Positions 29,779 through 42,177 of a stretch of DNA of 64,000 nt are shown in pieces. A program made the translations under genes and the position numbers. Source of the stretch: Sporothrix humicola (taxonomy: Eukaryota; Ascomycota; Sordariomycetes; Ophiostomatales; Ophiostomataceae); the NCBI GenBank assembly GCA_021396245.1, contig WNYE01000126.1:1-64000 (forward strand), given 5' to 3'. Each line of letters opens with the position of its first letter. Within the stretch, counting starts at the first letter, position 1. A model generated the notes under the pieces. The model did no database searches. It saw only the letters and a program-made list of their open reading frames with translations, and was not told where the DNA came from.

Positions 29779-32643
29779 TATGTTGCGATGCGTGTGTCGT
29801 CATTGTGTGTGCCCGTCGTCGTAGATGTTATTGGTTTGTCTCGGGAAGATGCCACAGGAGAATTTGTATGCTGTGAAGCGGTGCGTCGTGCCGTGTGCCG
29901 TATGTATGTATGCAGATAGGCCGAATGTCAATTACAACCAGCATTGGTTGAATGCCATCTAAAGGGTCTGGATTAATGTGGTGCTGCGAATCGTTAATTG
30001 GTTTTCAGCGCTATGATGCTTCGCGCAGTTGTCTTAATTGCAAGATGCACGTGCGGTCGGACTTTACCGCTTTCGGTCGCTCAGCCAACCGATCGTCACT
30101 AGCAGTCCACCCTCCCCTATTTTAGCGCACCTCCAGCACGCCAATGCACCTGAACGAATTTAGACCTGTACTGGTACTTGTACTCTACTATATCTTACAG
30201 TCGTATATTTGTACCTCTACTCAACAATAGGACCAGCGCCCGCTTTCAGCCGCTGCACCATTCGATTTTTAGTTCTCTCAGGGCCTTTTTCTGCCTGCAG
30301 CCTCCTTCACTCGTCCTTCGATATGCCTTGGCTGCTTGGCCCTTCCATCAGGAAACTGGCACACTGTCGCTCTGGCAGCCACGAGGCCCAACATGCCTCC
30401 CTCTTCTGGCTGGACGATCAGGGCTGTCGCATTCCGACCGATGGCTTGATCATAAATATGTCATTTGAGGCGTAGAATTGCAAGAGAAGAAAGAAAAGTC
30501 GCTGGTAAGATACTTTTTGAGGCTCATTGTCCGCTCGTTCTTTCCTTTCATTTTCACTTTCGGGCTTCTTTGTGTGCTCGCAACGCTCGTGTTCCTTCCT
30601 CTTTGACCAGGTCCCCCTGGACGCCACCTCCACGTCGAAACGGGCAAGCGTGATCCTCACTTCGTATGCCCTGCGAACAACGTTGCTCGTAATATTGGTG
30701 CAGATTACGGCCAGTACGAGAGGCGCTCCTTCCTTTATTCCTCTTTGCTCCTCGTCGTCTCGTCCATCGTCTGCACGCTGTCAGCCTCGGGGCGGCGCTC
30801 TTGCCCTCTTCACGCTGACACTCCACTCCGAGCAACCGCACGCCTTCCACCGCTTGCCCCTTTGCCTCCAATTTTTATTTTTGGATCACTTTTGGATCTT
30901 CCCACATCAGCACTGCCTCTCCCTGGCGCATCACTCAAGATCCCAGCACCAACTTTCGACTCCAACCCTCCCAAAACACTGTCGCCAGAACCAAGGTTGC
31001 ATCTGTCCAGGGTCTGAAGCAGGCCAAGGAGAGCCTCTTCCAACCTCCAGAACGGCGGCCCTTTCCCGGGCAACAGCAAGAAACAAGGGAAATCGATTTG
31101 GTCGATTCCAACCTCAAAAGTTAAACCCAAACTTTAAACGTTCACGATTTACCTTTGCGCCGCACAACTGCAGTCGCTCTCCCTCGTCTCTCCCAACTCT
31201 CGCAGGAACATCAAACAGTGAACAGCCCCTCCAGATAGTCTACTTTGTCGCCCACAAACCTCGACCCACTGGGCCAGGATTCCCAAATCGCCCGAAACAC
31301 TGGCCGCCCACTAGCAACAAGAAGCTTAACTAAAAAAACAATACGAGACGACAAAAACCCCATCCCAGCACCGTTCTAAAAACGTAAACACGAGCAGCTC
31401 CCCCATTTGCCTCTTCTCCCCGTCTGTGCAGACAAGAAGTGAGAGAAAGGTAAGCTTTGTGGGTTGCCGTCCCTGCACTTCATCCATCGTTCTTTTGTTT
31501 CTTTTTTGCATTTCTTTTTGCGGCACTACCGTTTGTCTCACCTGCCCTGCAGCCCCGAGTCCACTTTCCTCCACCTTTTCCCTCTCTCCATATTCCTCAT
31601 CCTCCTTTTGTCTTCCTGCTCGTTTCTTCTCCTTGCCTCATCCCGCTTGACCTTGTCTCTCGTTTCCTCTCTATCGCCTGCCGTCTCGTTCAGTCGAGTT
31701 GTCACCTCTTCTTTCTCCTGCTTTTCGTGGAGACCCATTTTGGTCTTTTCTATTTTTCCTTTTTCCTCTATTTCGCTCACGCCTCAGCAGCCTCGTATTC
31801 TTTCGCTCGTCTCCGCCGCGCCACGCCCCTCTCGCTCTCTCTTTCCCTCACCCTTTCTTGCGACCCGAAGCTGTTTATTCTGGCTCTTTTCGTCCTTTCT
31901 GGCTCTCTCTGCCTCAAACAGCCGCATCGATCTTTTTACGAACGCATTAACCCACGTCGCTCCGTTGCTTGTCCCGGCCATTTTGCCAAGCCTTAACACA
32001 ACCCTCGTTAAGGTTTGAGAACCTGGCAGTTATATGCGTCATTCTTGTCACGCTCGCAACCTGCTCCGTACGACTCTTGTGCAACGGGCTGCCAACTCCC
32101 TCCCCCACGACAGCACCAGAAAAGGGAATGCGGATATGACCCTCCTCGCCTGCGATTAGATTTGCTGTCTCTCGGTACGTCTAGCCCGCATTTGCGCCCC
32201 GTATGTGTCTGTCTCTGCGTCTCTGCGTGTGTCGTGCAACCTGTCCCTGTCCACGTCTTCTACCTGCGACGTTCAGACCGACGGCAGCAGCGGCTTGCAG
32301 TTTGCAGTTCGATACTAACGAACGATCTGTAAGAATTCAGTTGAGCCAAGCAGCCACCCAGCTCGTACACAAGCAACGGCGATCGGTTGAGCCGATTCTG
32401 TCACCTTTCGCTTTGTGGCTTTTTCTCGCATTTCCCCCTTTGGGCCGCCGTTTTGCTTTGCTCAGTTTTCCCTTCCTTGCCTTGCTCTCTTTTATTTTTT
32501 GCCATTTTTTTTAATTTGCTACTGAGCAGCCTGATACACGGAAACCGGTTTTCTCTTCCGTTTTGGGAGCTCTTTCACCCCTGTTCCCTACCCTTCCTAC
32601 TTATACTTTTCCTCCCCCTTCCCCCTTCCTTTTTAACACAGCC
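29779..32643. other. 2.9-kb intergenic and long pyrimidine-rich leader of the GH17 gene
   Basis: No separate gene is supported; the open frames are Ser/Pro/Phe/Leu-rich products of pyrimidine tracts. From about 31450 to 32640 the + strand is strongly C/T-rich. A consensus donor (AAAG|GTAAGC, intron starting 31450) lies in this leader. A pyrimidine tract ending in ACACAG lies two bases before the GH17 ATG. A large 5'-UTR intron is therefore possible but unproven. Confidence 0.5.
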
Positions 32644-35214
32644 ATGCCTCGCAAATATTCCTTCGAGTCCTATGGACCGGATGAACAGGAGCCTCTCGAC
32701 AACTCAAACGCCCAACGCTCTCGCATGCCAACAACACAAACTCGCCAACATCACATCGACCTCGAGGACCACGAGCCATACTACGACGAACCACCATCAG
32801 CACCTGCACATCAACAACACTCACAGCCATCGCCACGGCAAGACCGCAATCACTACCCGCCATCAAGCTCTCGTACGCCTCGCAACCCAGCCTTCCACCC
32901 CGACAGCAACTACAACCAGCTTGCTGCCTCCCGGCAGTACGGCGGAGCCGCACCTCTCAGAACAGCACAATCGGCAGGAATCGCAGACGAGGCCGCTGAT
33001 CTTGTCTCTCCCGTCTCCCCTCCGGCCCCCCCACCACACGGCGGCTCTCGCCAGGCCCAGGCTGCGCCATTGCCGCCGCAATCCAATATCACACCGGGCG
33101 CCGACAACTTTAGCGAGTCTGCCGCGGGTGGCATGGCCGGTATCGCCTACAGCGTCGCCGACCGTAACCCAAGAGAAAGCGGAGTCGAAGCCATGAGAGG
33201 CATGCAACAACAACCACAGCAAATGCAGCAACAATACTACCAGCAGGGCTCCCCGCCACCCGGGTACCCTCAACAGACACACCAGGCCGGCCCTTACCCA
33301 CCACAACACCAGCAACAGCAGTACCGTGGATACAACAACGGCCCTTATGACCAGCCCGACCAAGGCCAATCATCACCACAAATGCTCCGGCCCGCATACG
33401 CAAATTCAGGTAGCCGCAACGTCGACAGAGACTCGCGGTCAAGTTTGCAGGGTCTCGGCGCTGCAGCCTACTCTCCTGGAATGGGAACGCCGGGCACACG
33501 CACACCATCACGGAGCCCTCACAGCAATATGGGCGCCGGCGATGTTTACACAGACAACCCATACAATCGCTACTCGATGCATGACACGTCACTCGGCTAT
33601 GTCAATCCTAATGATATTGAGGATGATGGTGACGACGGTCTGGAGTATGGTCGCAGCCGCAACGCAAGAACATCAATGCTTAGCTTGGCTGGTTACAGCA
33701 CAAAGAGCAGCCGTAGTGGGACTGCCAGTGGTGTCGTTGGCCCTGCAGCCGTTGGTGCCGCGGCAATTGGTGCCGCAGCCGCAGGAACGGCAGGGGCTGC
33801 TGCTCTGTCACACAGCGCTTCAGGCGAGTATGTCAATGCCTCTGGTGCCATGGGTGGCCCTGATGCTGGCATGGGTAGCCGTGCTGCTTCCTCTGGCGGC
33901 GCACACTACAACGCCTTGAACAACACAAGACCCGAATATGCCGGTAGCGGTGGCCATGGTGGTCACGGTGTTCTTGGCGGTGGCGCAGGTGGCAGCGGTG
34001 GCGGGTACGACAGCGGCGCATACAACGTTGGCCGCAGCGGAGGTGCAGCAGAAAAGTCGGAATGGCTCGCCCAGCAAAGCCACAGCCGAAAGATCTGGAA
34101 GTGGGCCATCATTATCGGCATTGCAGTCGCCGTCATAGCAGGCATCGTCCTCGGCGTTGTCTTTGGTGTTGTCCTTAAGAACAAGAACGGCAGCAGTGGT
34201 GGCAATGATTCTTCCGGCACTGCCTCTGGCGACACGAACAAAAACGGCGACCTCGACATCAACAGCCCCGAGATACAGAAGCTGTTGAACAACAAGAACT
34301 TGCACAAGGTCTTCCCCGGTATCGACTACACGCCCATCAACACACAGTACCCCGACTGTCTCGCCAACCCGCCGTCGCAGAACAACGTGACGCGGGACGT
34401 TGCTGTCCTCTCGCAGCTGACAAACACAATCCGCCTCTACGGCACGGACTGCAACCAGACGGAGATGACGATCCACGCCATCAACCAGCTCAAGCTGCAG
34501 GATACGGTCAAGATCTGGATGGGCGTGTGGCAAGACGGCAACCAGACGACGAACGCTCGCCAGCTTTCGCAGATGTGGGATATCCTCGACACATACGGCG
34601 GCGATCCGTTCAAGGGCGTCATTGTTGCCAACGAGATTCTGTTCCGGCAGCAAATGACAACGAGCGAGCTCGCGGTGCTGCTCCAGTCGGTGCGCACTAA
34701 CATGACGGCCATGAGCATCAGCCTACCCGTCGCGACGTCAGATCTTGGTACGGTGTGGGACTCCCAGCTGGCGCAGGCGTCCGACTACGTCATGGCCAAC
34801 ATCCACCCGTTCTTTGGCGGTGTGAACGCAAAGGATGCAGCAGACTGGACTTGGAACTTTTGGGATACGAATAACGGTCAATTTTTCAAAACGGACAAGA
34901 GCAAGAACATCATCAGTGAGACGGGCTGGCCGACCCAAGGTGGTACCGACTGCGGTTCCGGCTCGACCGAGACTGTCTGCCCGGATGCGGCCGTGGCTGG
35001 CATTACCGAGGTCAACACGTTCCTCGACACATGGGTATGCGAAGCCCTGACGAACGGCACCGAGTACTTTTGGTTTGAGGCATTTGACGAGCCATGGAAG
35101 ATCCAGTACGACACGGGCGACCAGAACTGGGAGGACCACTGGGGTATCATGGATGTCAACCGCAACCTCAAGTCGGGTATCAAGATTCCCGACTGTGGCG
35201 GCAAGACAGTATGA
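32644..35214 (+). CDS. Membrane-anchored GH17 glucan endo-1,3-beta-glucosidase (BtgC-like)
   Basis: The enzyme hydrolyses cell-wall beta-1,3-glucan and belongs to the type II membrane GH17 group represented by Aspergillus BtgC. The start at 32644 (MPRKYSFESYG, context CAGCCATG) is preferred over an in-frame ATG 27 codons upstream in the CT-rich leader. The product is 856 aa. Residues 1-480 are a Gln/Pro/Gly/Ser-rich cytosolic region. A transmembrane helix lies at about 486-508, followed by a Ser/Gly linker. The GH17 domain is about 545-850, opening VFPGIDYTP. The acid/base is E664 in VIVANE and the nucleophile E759 in IISETGWP. It ends near DCGGKTV. The extracellular domain carries several NXT sites. 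Use in wall remodelling or growth is known for the family. Confidence 0.92.
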   Translation: MPRKYSFESYGPDEQEPLDNSNAQRSRMPTTQTRQHHIDLEDHEPYYDEPPSAPAHQQHSQPSPRQDRNHYPPSSSRTPRNPAFHPDSNYNQLAASRQYGGAAPLRTAQSAGIADEAADLVSPVSPPAPPPHGGSRQAQAAPLPPQSNITPGADNFSESAAGGMAGIAYSVADRNPRESGVEAMRGMQQQPQQMQQQYYQQGSPPPGYPQQTHQAGPYPPQHQQQQYRGYNNGPYDQPDQGQSSPQMLRPAYANSGSRNVDRDSRSSLQGLGAAAYSPGMGTPGTRTPSRSPHSNMGAGDVYTDNPYNRYSMHDTSLGYVNPNDIEDDGDDGLEYGRSRNARTSMLSLAGYSTKSSRSGTASGVVGPAAVGAAAIGAAAAGTAGAAALSHSASGEYVNASGAMGGPDAGMGSRAASSGGAHYNALNNTRPEYAGSGGHGGHGVLGGGAGGSGGGYDSGAYNVGRSGGAAEKSEWLAQQSHSRKIWKWAIIIGIAVAVIAGIVLGVVFGVVLKNKNGSSGGNDSSGTASGDTNKNGDLDINSPEIQKLLNNKNLHKVFPGIDYTPINTQYPDCLANPPSQNNVTRDVAVLSQLTNTIRLYGTDCNQTEMTIHAINQLKLQDTVKIWMGVWQDGNQTTNARQLSQMWDILDTYGGDPFKGVIVANEILFRQQMTTSELAVLLQSVRTNMTAMSISLPVATSDLGTVWDSQLAQASDYVMANIHPFFGGVNAKDAADWTWNFWDTNNGQFFKTDKSKNIISETGWPTQGGTDCGSGSTETVCPDAAVAGITEVNTFLDTWVCEALTNGTEYFWFEAFDEPWKIQYDTGDQNWEDHWGIMDVNRNLKSGIKIPDCGGKTV

Positions 35215-36260
35215 GTTGGATGAGGATGTTGTGTTGAAACTAGCAGCAACAGGAGTAGCCTTCTGGTTCTGCATAATAATAAGCGAGTGCGACATCTAGT
35301 GTGTTGTGCATTTGTATAAAACCCTTTCCTTGGTATTTTCTGGCTGGGGGCACTTGGTCTTTTGGTTTGTTTTGGTTTCTTATGGTCTCTTTTTCGCTTG
35401 TTTATTTCCCGCTTCATTTATTGTCGTTGCTTATATATGTTCTCTTTTGTTCTTGTCTTGTTCTTATTTTGTTGTTGTTGTCCTTTGTGTTTTTGGCTAT
35501 CTAAGTCTTGGGGATCATACGCGCGAGGGAAGGGCCTCCAGCCATCACTGCGAGCGAAGACTGCAGCCTGTGTGCTACTGCAACATTTAAAAGGCGGATT
35601 TATCACTTCCTTAGCACTTTGCATCTGTTTTGTTTTCTCCTCATTTTTTCTTGTCCTGCCCTGTATTAGCAAGCATAAGACCGCATCTTGCTCCTGAACC
35701 CTGTTGTTTTCCTCCATCCTGTACATAGGCTTTCTTTTTTCTTTTTTACTTCTCGATAGTTGGGCTACTTGTGCCCCTTATTTTCTAAATATAATTTGCA
35801 TCCAAAATAAACGAAGGACCAAAACATGCACCGTCGATAAACTAGAGGGAAACCGTTAGTAAAACAGCGAATCGCATTTTCTTGTAAATTAAGGTACGTT
35901 GTCCGTACGTCCCAAATAGGAAATAATCGAATTGGACTAATGTGCTGATGAAGCTTCGAACTTGTGGTCTGATGAATGACGTCACGACAAGAGTCGAAGA
36001 GTCGAAAAGTCGATGACAACAACAATCTATCTACCCACGCCTTTGTTCATTTAACGGTATATTGCTTTTGCAATGTCCCGTCTCGTCTCTTGTCTTGGTT
36101 TGCACTCTTTCAACCTTTTCATTTCTTTTCCAAGACTTGCCGTTTTCAATGTTGTCACATTTATTTTGTCGCGGCAATTGAAATTGAAACAATACGAATC
36201 GAGACTCCAAACAAGACAACGTACACCAATACAACGACCGACTCGAACAACGTTCCAAAA
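35215..36260. other. Intergenic between GH17 gene and nuclear protein gene
   Basis: The first about 500 bases are T-rich 3' flank of the GH17 gene. The rest is the promoter of the gene at 36261. No coding signal is seen; the open frame reaching upstream of 36261 in the same phase has no coding character. Confidence 0.6.
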
Positions 36261-37506
36261 ATGGTTGAGACAAGACGCGGCAGTCGCACAGACGGTGCGT
36301 CAGGTAAAGTGAAGGACAGTATCACGGAGAAACAGGCGAGCACAGTCCAGAATGAGACAGCCGACAATTCCAAGACTGGCGAGACTTCCAAAGTCAAGGA
36401 GGAAGACGTCGACGGCCCCAGTGCCGGCGACAAACACAAGCCTGCAGACCGCAGTCAATCGCCCGAAGACCGCAAACGGGCCAGGACAGATATCAAGGCC
36501 GAGGAGGATGAAGGCGATGCCAAGACGAGGAAGGATGATGGCGCCAAAGGCGCCAAAAGCGGCAATGCGCCCACGATTCTCGAGAGAGGCAACATTTATT
36601 TCTTCTTCCGGGCCCGTGTCAATGTCGACGAGCCGACAAGCCTCGAGGATGTTGCGCGCACATACATTGTTCTGAAGCCACAGAACCCGGGCGGGCACGG
36701 CGGAAAAGACGGCGAGAAAAGCAGCGATTGCAGACGGGGCCACACGCGCCTACTAGCGTTGCCCAAAAAGGTGCTTCCAAAGACAGGCCGGGACCGGTTC
36801 ATGGCGTTTGTGCTTGCTGAAGACGAATCGTATGCGAATCTGGAGAAGAATTTCCTGGTCGGCAGTGACGAAGGCGGAAAGGACGAGAGCGATGACCAGG
36901 ACGGGGATGGCGATAAGAAAGAACGCCACTTCCCAGCAGCGACGGCTTTTGGCGAGGGCGTCTATGCCATTATTGGCACCGGCCGCGAGAGCCACCTGGC
37001 ATATGTTCTGACAGTTCCCGACAAGCTCGGCTCTGTGCAGCAGCAGCTGGGCCTCTCCAACAAGCAGGGCTGCTTTATTGTCAGCACCAAGAACCCGGCG
37101 TACCCAATGCCTGGTGGCAGAAAAATGGTCGGCGGCGGGCCAGAATATCCAAAGAAGTAACTGTTACAGGCCGACACATTGTGCACCAGATGAGACCAGA
37201 GACCCGCTGACAAACAGAATAAATGAGTCGTTCCGAAATTTGCGCTGGGCACCGCTTCAGCCCGAGCACCTCGACTATGTTCACAGCCATATGCTGTTGA
37301 TCGGTGAGAGCAAGGGCGTCGATCGTCTGTTAAACGACGAGCACGGCGGCCGCGAACTTTCGGCCGAGCTGGAAGACATGGCCGACGACGACCTGAACCG
37401 GATGCGCCGCTTGGGCAGCACCGAGGCCGAGGCCGTATTTGCCAGTCTGCACGCCAAGGACCAGGCTGAGAGCCATCCAGAAGCACTCGCCAGGGTGTTT
37501 GAGTGA
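36261..37506 (+). CDS. Conserved fungal nuclear protein (family often labelled BTB domain transcription factor)
   Basis: There are two exons, 36261-37156 and 37218-37506, with a 61-nt GT-AG intron (37157-37217) that has a CGCTGAC branch. The join (PKK-INESFRNLRW) is in frame and gives 394 aa. Residues 1-105 are charged and Ser/Lys/Asp-rich, with KRAR-type basic clusters suggesting nuclear entry. The conserved core has NIYFFFRARVNVDEP, LLALPKKVLPKTGRDRFMAFV, then GEGVYAII and the segment leading to KNPAYPMP. After the intron comes FRNLRWAPLQPEHLDY and a Leu/Asp-rich helix. I recognise the core as a Pezizomycotina family of unknown biochemical role. I do not see a BTB fold myself, so the usual label should be treated with care. 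Confidence 0.82.
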
Positions 37507-37807
37507 TATACCAATACGGACCAAAAGAACCAAAAGGAATAAAATAAAAAAACCAAAGAAGAATATATAAAAATGATTTATAGCATTAACGGCTGTTTTG
37601 CGTGATGTAATGACTGATCCAATCCGAAAGGTAAACGCACCAATGACCCTTTTTTCTTCATCGTACACCAAAACAAAAAAGAAAAAAGAAAAAAAAAATA
37701 GAAAAATACAATAATCAAGGCGACGTCTGGATGATCCAAAAATCTATCAAACTACAGCGCCGCCCAGACATAATGATACCGTTCAAACTGATATACCGTG
37801 TGTGCAA
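37507..37807. other. Convergent 3' spacer
   Basis: This 301-bp, A/T-rich spacer holds the two facing 3' ends of the nuclear protein gene (+) and the golgin gene (-). It includes an A-rich block near 37670-37705. No gene is seen. Confidence 0.6.
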
Positions 37808-40800
37808 TTACCTCGTGGCAAGGTGTTGGATAGCAGCAAGCCACTTCTTCTCCTCCACACTAAATGGCATTAGAATACAACAACAATAATCAACATGGAA
37901 GGAAAGGGGGCACTTACGAGTCAAAGCGCAGCAATTGCCCCAGGACCGGCACAAGTTGCACGCGCATCTTGTTGTCCTTCTGCTCCAGGAACTGCAGAAG
38001 GATAGTCTTCAAGTACATGGCATCGACGTTACCAGATCCGTTGGCACCCCGTGAAGAATCGACAGAGTTGCGTGGTCCATCCGCCCCGGACGGAGCCAAG
38101 CTACCGCTCCGGCCTCCGTTTGGCGACGGCGAGCCTGTTGTCCGACCCATCTGGCCCTTCAAGTCACGGATTGCCTTTTCGTGCCTCTGGCGCTGATCTT
38201 CAATGTAGCGGCGCTGGTCGGCGTTCTTCTTCTGGTAGTCGGCCGACTCGCGTTCCATGGAGTTGAGCGCCGCATTCAGTTTATCAACGGTGGCTCGCAG
38301 GTCCTCCGTTTCGGCTTGCGCTGTCGCCTCCACCTGCTCCAGCTCCTCGCGCTGGCGACGCCAGTCCTTCTCGCGCTGTTCGGCGTCGTCTCTTTCGTTG
38401 ACAAGCGTCTTGACCTGGCGCTCCAGATCCCGCACTTTGCCGCGCAGCTCCTCAGCCTCGCGCGTCTTGCGCCGCGCCAGCGTGCTCGACTCGTCCTCCA
38501 GCCGGTCGCGGTCATCAATCGCCGCATCCATGCGCGCACGCATTTCGCGCACTTTGTTGTCGCTCTCCTTGTTGACGTTGGTCAAAATTTGGCGCATGCT
38601 CTCGGCCTCGCGGGTCCGCTCTGCCAACAGCTTCTGGCTATCGGCAAGCTCCTCTTCGAGTGACTCCGATTTGGTGTTGGCCTCCCGGAGCAGCATTGAT
38701 TGCTCGGAAAACTGGGCCTGCATGTCGCCAAGGTCTCTCTGCGCACTGTCAAACTCGGCTGCCTTGAGGGCGCCCGTTGTGCGCAGCGTGTTATGCTCTT
38801 TACGAAGCTCGGTGAGCGTGCCCTCGAGCTCCTGGATCCGCGGCTGCACCTTCTTCAGCTCCTCTTGCACCCGCTGGAGTTCGCGCGAAGCCTTCTCCTC
38901 CTTGGAGCTCAGCTCGACTTTTTCCGCTTCGGCCCGCCGCAGGTCACGGCCAAACACGCGCTTCTCATCCTCGAGACGAAGCTTTTGGTTGGTCTCAGCC
39001 AACAGCTTCTCACGCAGCGACTTGAGCTCTGCCTCACGGTCTGTCGCCAGTCGCTGCACCCGCGTCGTTTCAGCCTTGGCGTCCCGCTCCCTTTTTTCGA
39101 GGCTGCGAATCTCCGTGACCTTGCTCGCCAGCTCCTCTTTAGTCGTCTTCAGCGTCTGAGCTTCCTTGCGCAGGTTCTTCAGCTCGGGTTGAGCATTTTG
39201 CAGAATCTCGCGTAGCTCTGCAAGCTCCTTGTAGCGTGTCTGGGACAGCTGTTGGGCGGCCCCAAGGTCCGATTGCAGGCCCGTCGCCTTGGTCCGAAGA
39301 TCGTCGTGCTCCCGCTTCAGCGAGTCGAGCTCTACCTGCAGCTTTGTAGTCTTGCTTTTTGATGCCGAGGACATATGTTCAATCTGCTCTTCCAGATCGG
39401 CGACCTGTTTGACCAATGCCGCCTTGATACTCTCCAGGCTCTTGATCTTCTCCTTGTCCTGGACGTGGTCCTGGCCAATATTCAGGAGTTCCTCCCGCAA
39501 CGTCTCAATCTCCTCGCGAAGGTCCTCCTCTGTCTTGCGCTGCTTTGACAACCGCTCGATTTGCACATCCTTGGTCTCCACATCCTTCTGCAACCGAGCC
39601 ACCTCAGCCTGGAGTTCGGCCGTATCAGGGCCATCGCTAGCACCACCCACAAGGGTGTGCTCCGAGGTCTCAGAGGGCGCGGGCTCGTCGGCTGCAGCCA
39701 GGGCGGTGTTAGCGGCAGAACCGGCGTTCTTCTTCTTCTTATTCTTTTTCTTGTTCTTTCCGGTCCCTCCGCCGCCCGTTTGCGGTTCTACACTTGGCTC
39801 TTTAGTGTCTGCAGGTTTGGCAGGCGCGTTGTTTGCAGTAGCCTTGTCACTCAGCTCCTTGACCTTGGCAACCTGCTCAGCCTTTTCTTTCGAAAGCTTT
39901 TCGATTTCCGCCGACTTTTCGCCAATCGTTTTGGTCAGGCTTGTCGATGCTGCAGTAAGACTCTCAATTTTTTCGGTCAACTCGTTGTTCTGCTTCTCGG
40001 ATGCCTTGAGCTTTTTCTTCTCCTCGCTCAAAACTTTCTCTGAGACAGTCTTGGCTTCAGTACATTGACTTTCGAGGGTTGAGACCTTAGATTCGGTTTC
40101 CTGGAGTCGGCTGCTCAGTGAGGCGATTTCAGTCGTCTTTGCCTTCAGCTCAGCTTCGAGCTCCGTAGTTGCAGCGCTCGAGGTCGCCTCTGCCTTCGAA
40201 GCGTTCAGCTCCTTCGTAGTGCTCTGGACACGCTCGGCCAGCTCGGCGTTGGCTTCTTTGGCGGCCGACAGATCCTCGTTAAGCTGTTTGACCTCGCCTT
40301 GCAGCTTCTCGATCTCTGCAGTCTTCTCGGCCGTCTCAGCCTGCAGCCGTGGCAGCTCGTTATCGATGGAGAAGAACTCCTCGCCCTTGGCCTCGTCACC
40401 GCTCTTCGTCTCGCCCCCTGTGTCGGCCTTGGATGCCTTCAGCTCTTCCAGCTCTTCCTTTGTCGAGGTCAGCTGCTTCTTCAGGTCGTCCCGTTCTGTC
40501 GACACACGCTTGAACTCGTCCATTATCATGTCGCTCTTCGCGGACATCTGGCTAAGATATTCCACGAAGGCGCTTGGCTCCTTAATCGAGGTCAGTGGCG
40601 TGTTTTCGCGGAGAGCGCGTTCGAAGGGTTCAATCGACGTTGCACGGCCGTGCGCAATCCTATATGAGCGCAAAAGATCCGGATAGGTCTTTTCGATCTT
40701 ATCGAGTTTCCGCAGGCGCGCCTGGATTTCCAGTGGCAATTCGGACTTTTGAGCAATCACAGCTGGTGCTCCCTTCGGCGGGTCGTTTACGGGGGGTGGG

Positions 40801-41343
40801 GTTGTCGTCTTCTCTGTTGGCTGGTTTGCTGCCGCGGCGGTTTTTTGTTTCTCGATGTCGTCGCCATCGGCACTGCTTCTCTCTACTACCTTTCCCTTGC
40901 CCTTGTCGCGAGCTTCTCCGTTCCCCTTGGTATCTTCATCTTCTCTCCCGTCGACAGCAGACGTAGCTGGCGTTGATGAACGGGTAGGCTCATCACTGTC
41001 GTCGAGGGCAAAGGCAGCTTCAAAAACGCTCGGGTCGACATTCGGTGTTCCGTCGTTAGCGGTCGTGCCTTGGCTGGGCTTCTTCGTGCGTGGGCGTCGT
41101 GCTTGTCCGTCGGCGCGAACGCTTCCGGTTCTAGCCACAGACGTTGATCGACGGCTCGGCGAGGCGGATCCGGGCGATGCGCCCCCTTCAGCAGCCCTTT
41201 GCTGCCGGGCCTGCTCTTCTGCAATGGTCCTATCAATGGCACCACGTATTCTCTAAAAAGAGGTACAGAGTACCCGGTTAGCAAAGACAGGCATCGACAA
41301 CTGGACGCCCAAGAGGTCTGCCAGTTCCACGCACTTGAAACAT
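37808..41343 (-). CDS. GRIP-domain golgin (Imh1-like)
   Basis: There are three exons: 41335-41343 (only 9 nt, MFQ), 37918-41252 and 37808-37859. The introns are 82 nt (41253-41334) and 58 nt (37860-37917); both are GT-AG and keep frame, giving 1131 aa. The N terminus MFQRIRGAIDRTIAEEQAR matches fungal GRIP golgins, supporting the tiny first exon. Residues about 45-150 are low-complexity. Long heptad coiled coils run from about 150 to 1040, broken near 500 by a Lys/Asn-rich stretch. The GRIP domain (about 1080-1131) has MYLKTILLQFLEQKD with the conserved Tyr, LVPVLGQLL and WLAAIQHLATR. GRIP domains bind the Arl1 GTPase at the trans-Golgi, so a vesicle-tethering role is expected. It is divergent to lunapark. 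Confidence 0.93.
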
Positions 41344-42177
41344 GATGGGCAGTTGTTGCTCGATATGTATTGTCAGTGTCCAGTCTCGTCAGTCCGGCGG
41401 TTTTGTCGTGTTTCTCGAGCTTCCGTCAGTGAGATGCGACTTGCGACTCGTTATGATTCCATAAAGATAGCTAAGAGTACACGGGAAGTCTGTCGTGCGC
41501 TAGAACGGCCGGCTGTAAAGTCAGGTACAGGTCGATATGGATAGTCAGGTCGGCAGAGTAGCCTCGTCAGTTGGATTTGCGATCCAGGAACGCAATTTGA
41601 CGAAAATTCGTAATCTGGTTGCTTGGTGTGCGAAACTTTGAAGTTGAAGAAACAAAGGGTTCTGGCCAGTTTGCTTTTTGCGGCGATGTTCTCAGCCTTC
41701 GTGGTGCCTCGTTGCTAGGACCCTCTTATCCCAGACAGGGCAGGAACAGTTGACCCACCTCCCAGTCCGCAGGGGGGTTTCGCTGTGTTACGTGGACACT
41801 AACTCCAAACAAAGCTCTAGCATGCACTGTCGGAGTTGTCATATGGAAGGTGCCAAGAAGCCCCCAATACCTACAGCTTAGTCATTTTTTAATGCTGAGG
41901 TCACCCCTTGTGACATGCAGTGAAGGCAGCACAGCTTAGCTCCTCAGTAGCGGTCCGCTACGCACCCAAGTCCGCTCAAAAGAACACAGCGTCATCCAAA
42001 TCCAAGCTTCCCAGCTTCACCAATCCTAGTCAGCTGTCAACCACAAGTTCGGTCACCACACTCAACAGACGGCATCCACGACTTTTCGCGGCCTCTTCAG
42101 GCCCTTTTATTATTTTAACATATTTCCATCCGACGAAACAGCACAATTTCGACAGTATCACAATTTAAACCAGCGAA
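41344..42177. promoter_or_regulatory. Divergent promoter between golgin and lunapark genes
   Basis: This 834-bp spacer serves both genes. It contains a 15-base hairpin (41900-41914) flanked by two copies of acagcttag (41873-41881 and 41931-41939). No gene is seen. Confidence 0.55.

Noticed and set aside
30527..32514. Several open frames of 100-270 codons before the GH17 gene
   Set aside because: Their Ser/Pro/Leu/Phe bias follows the pyrimidine tract. They have no domains or splice logic, and the region behaves as leader and promoter.
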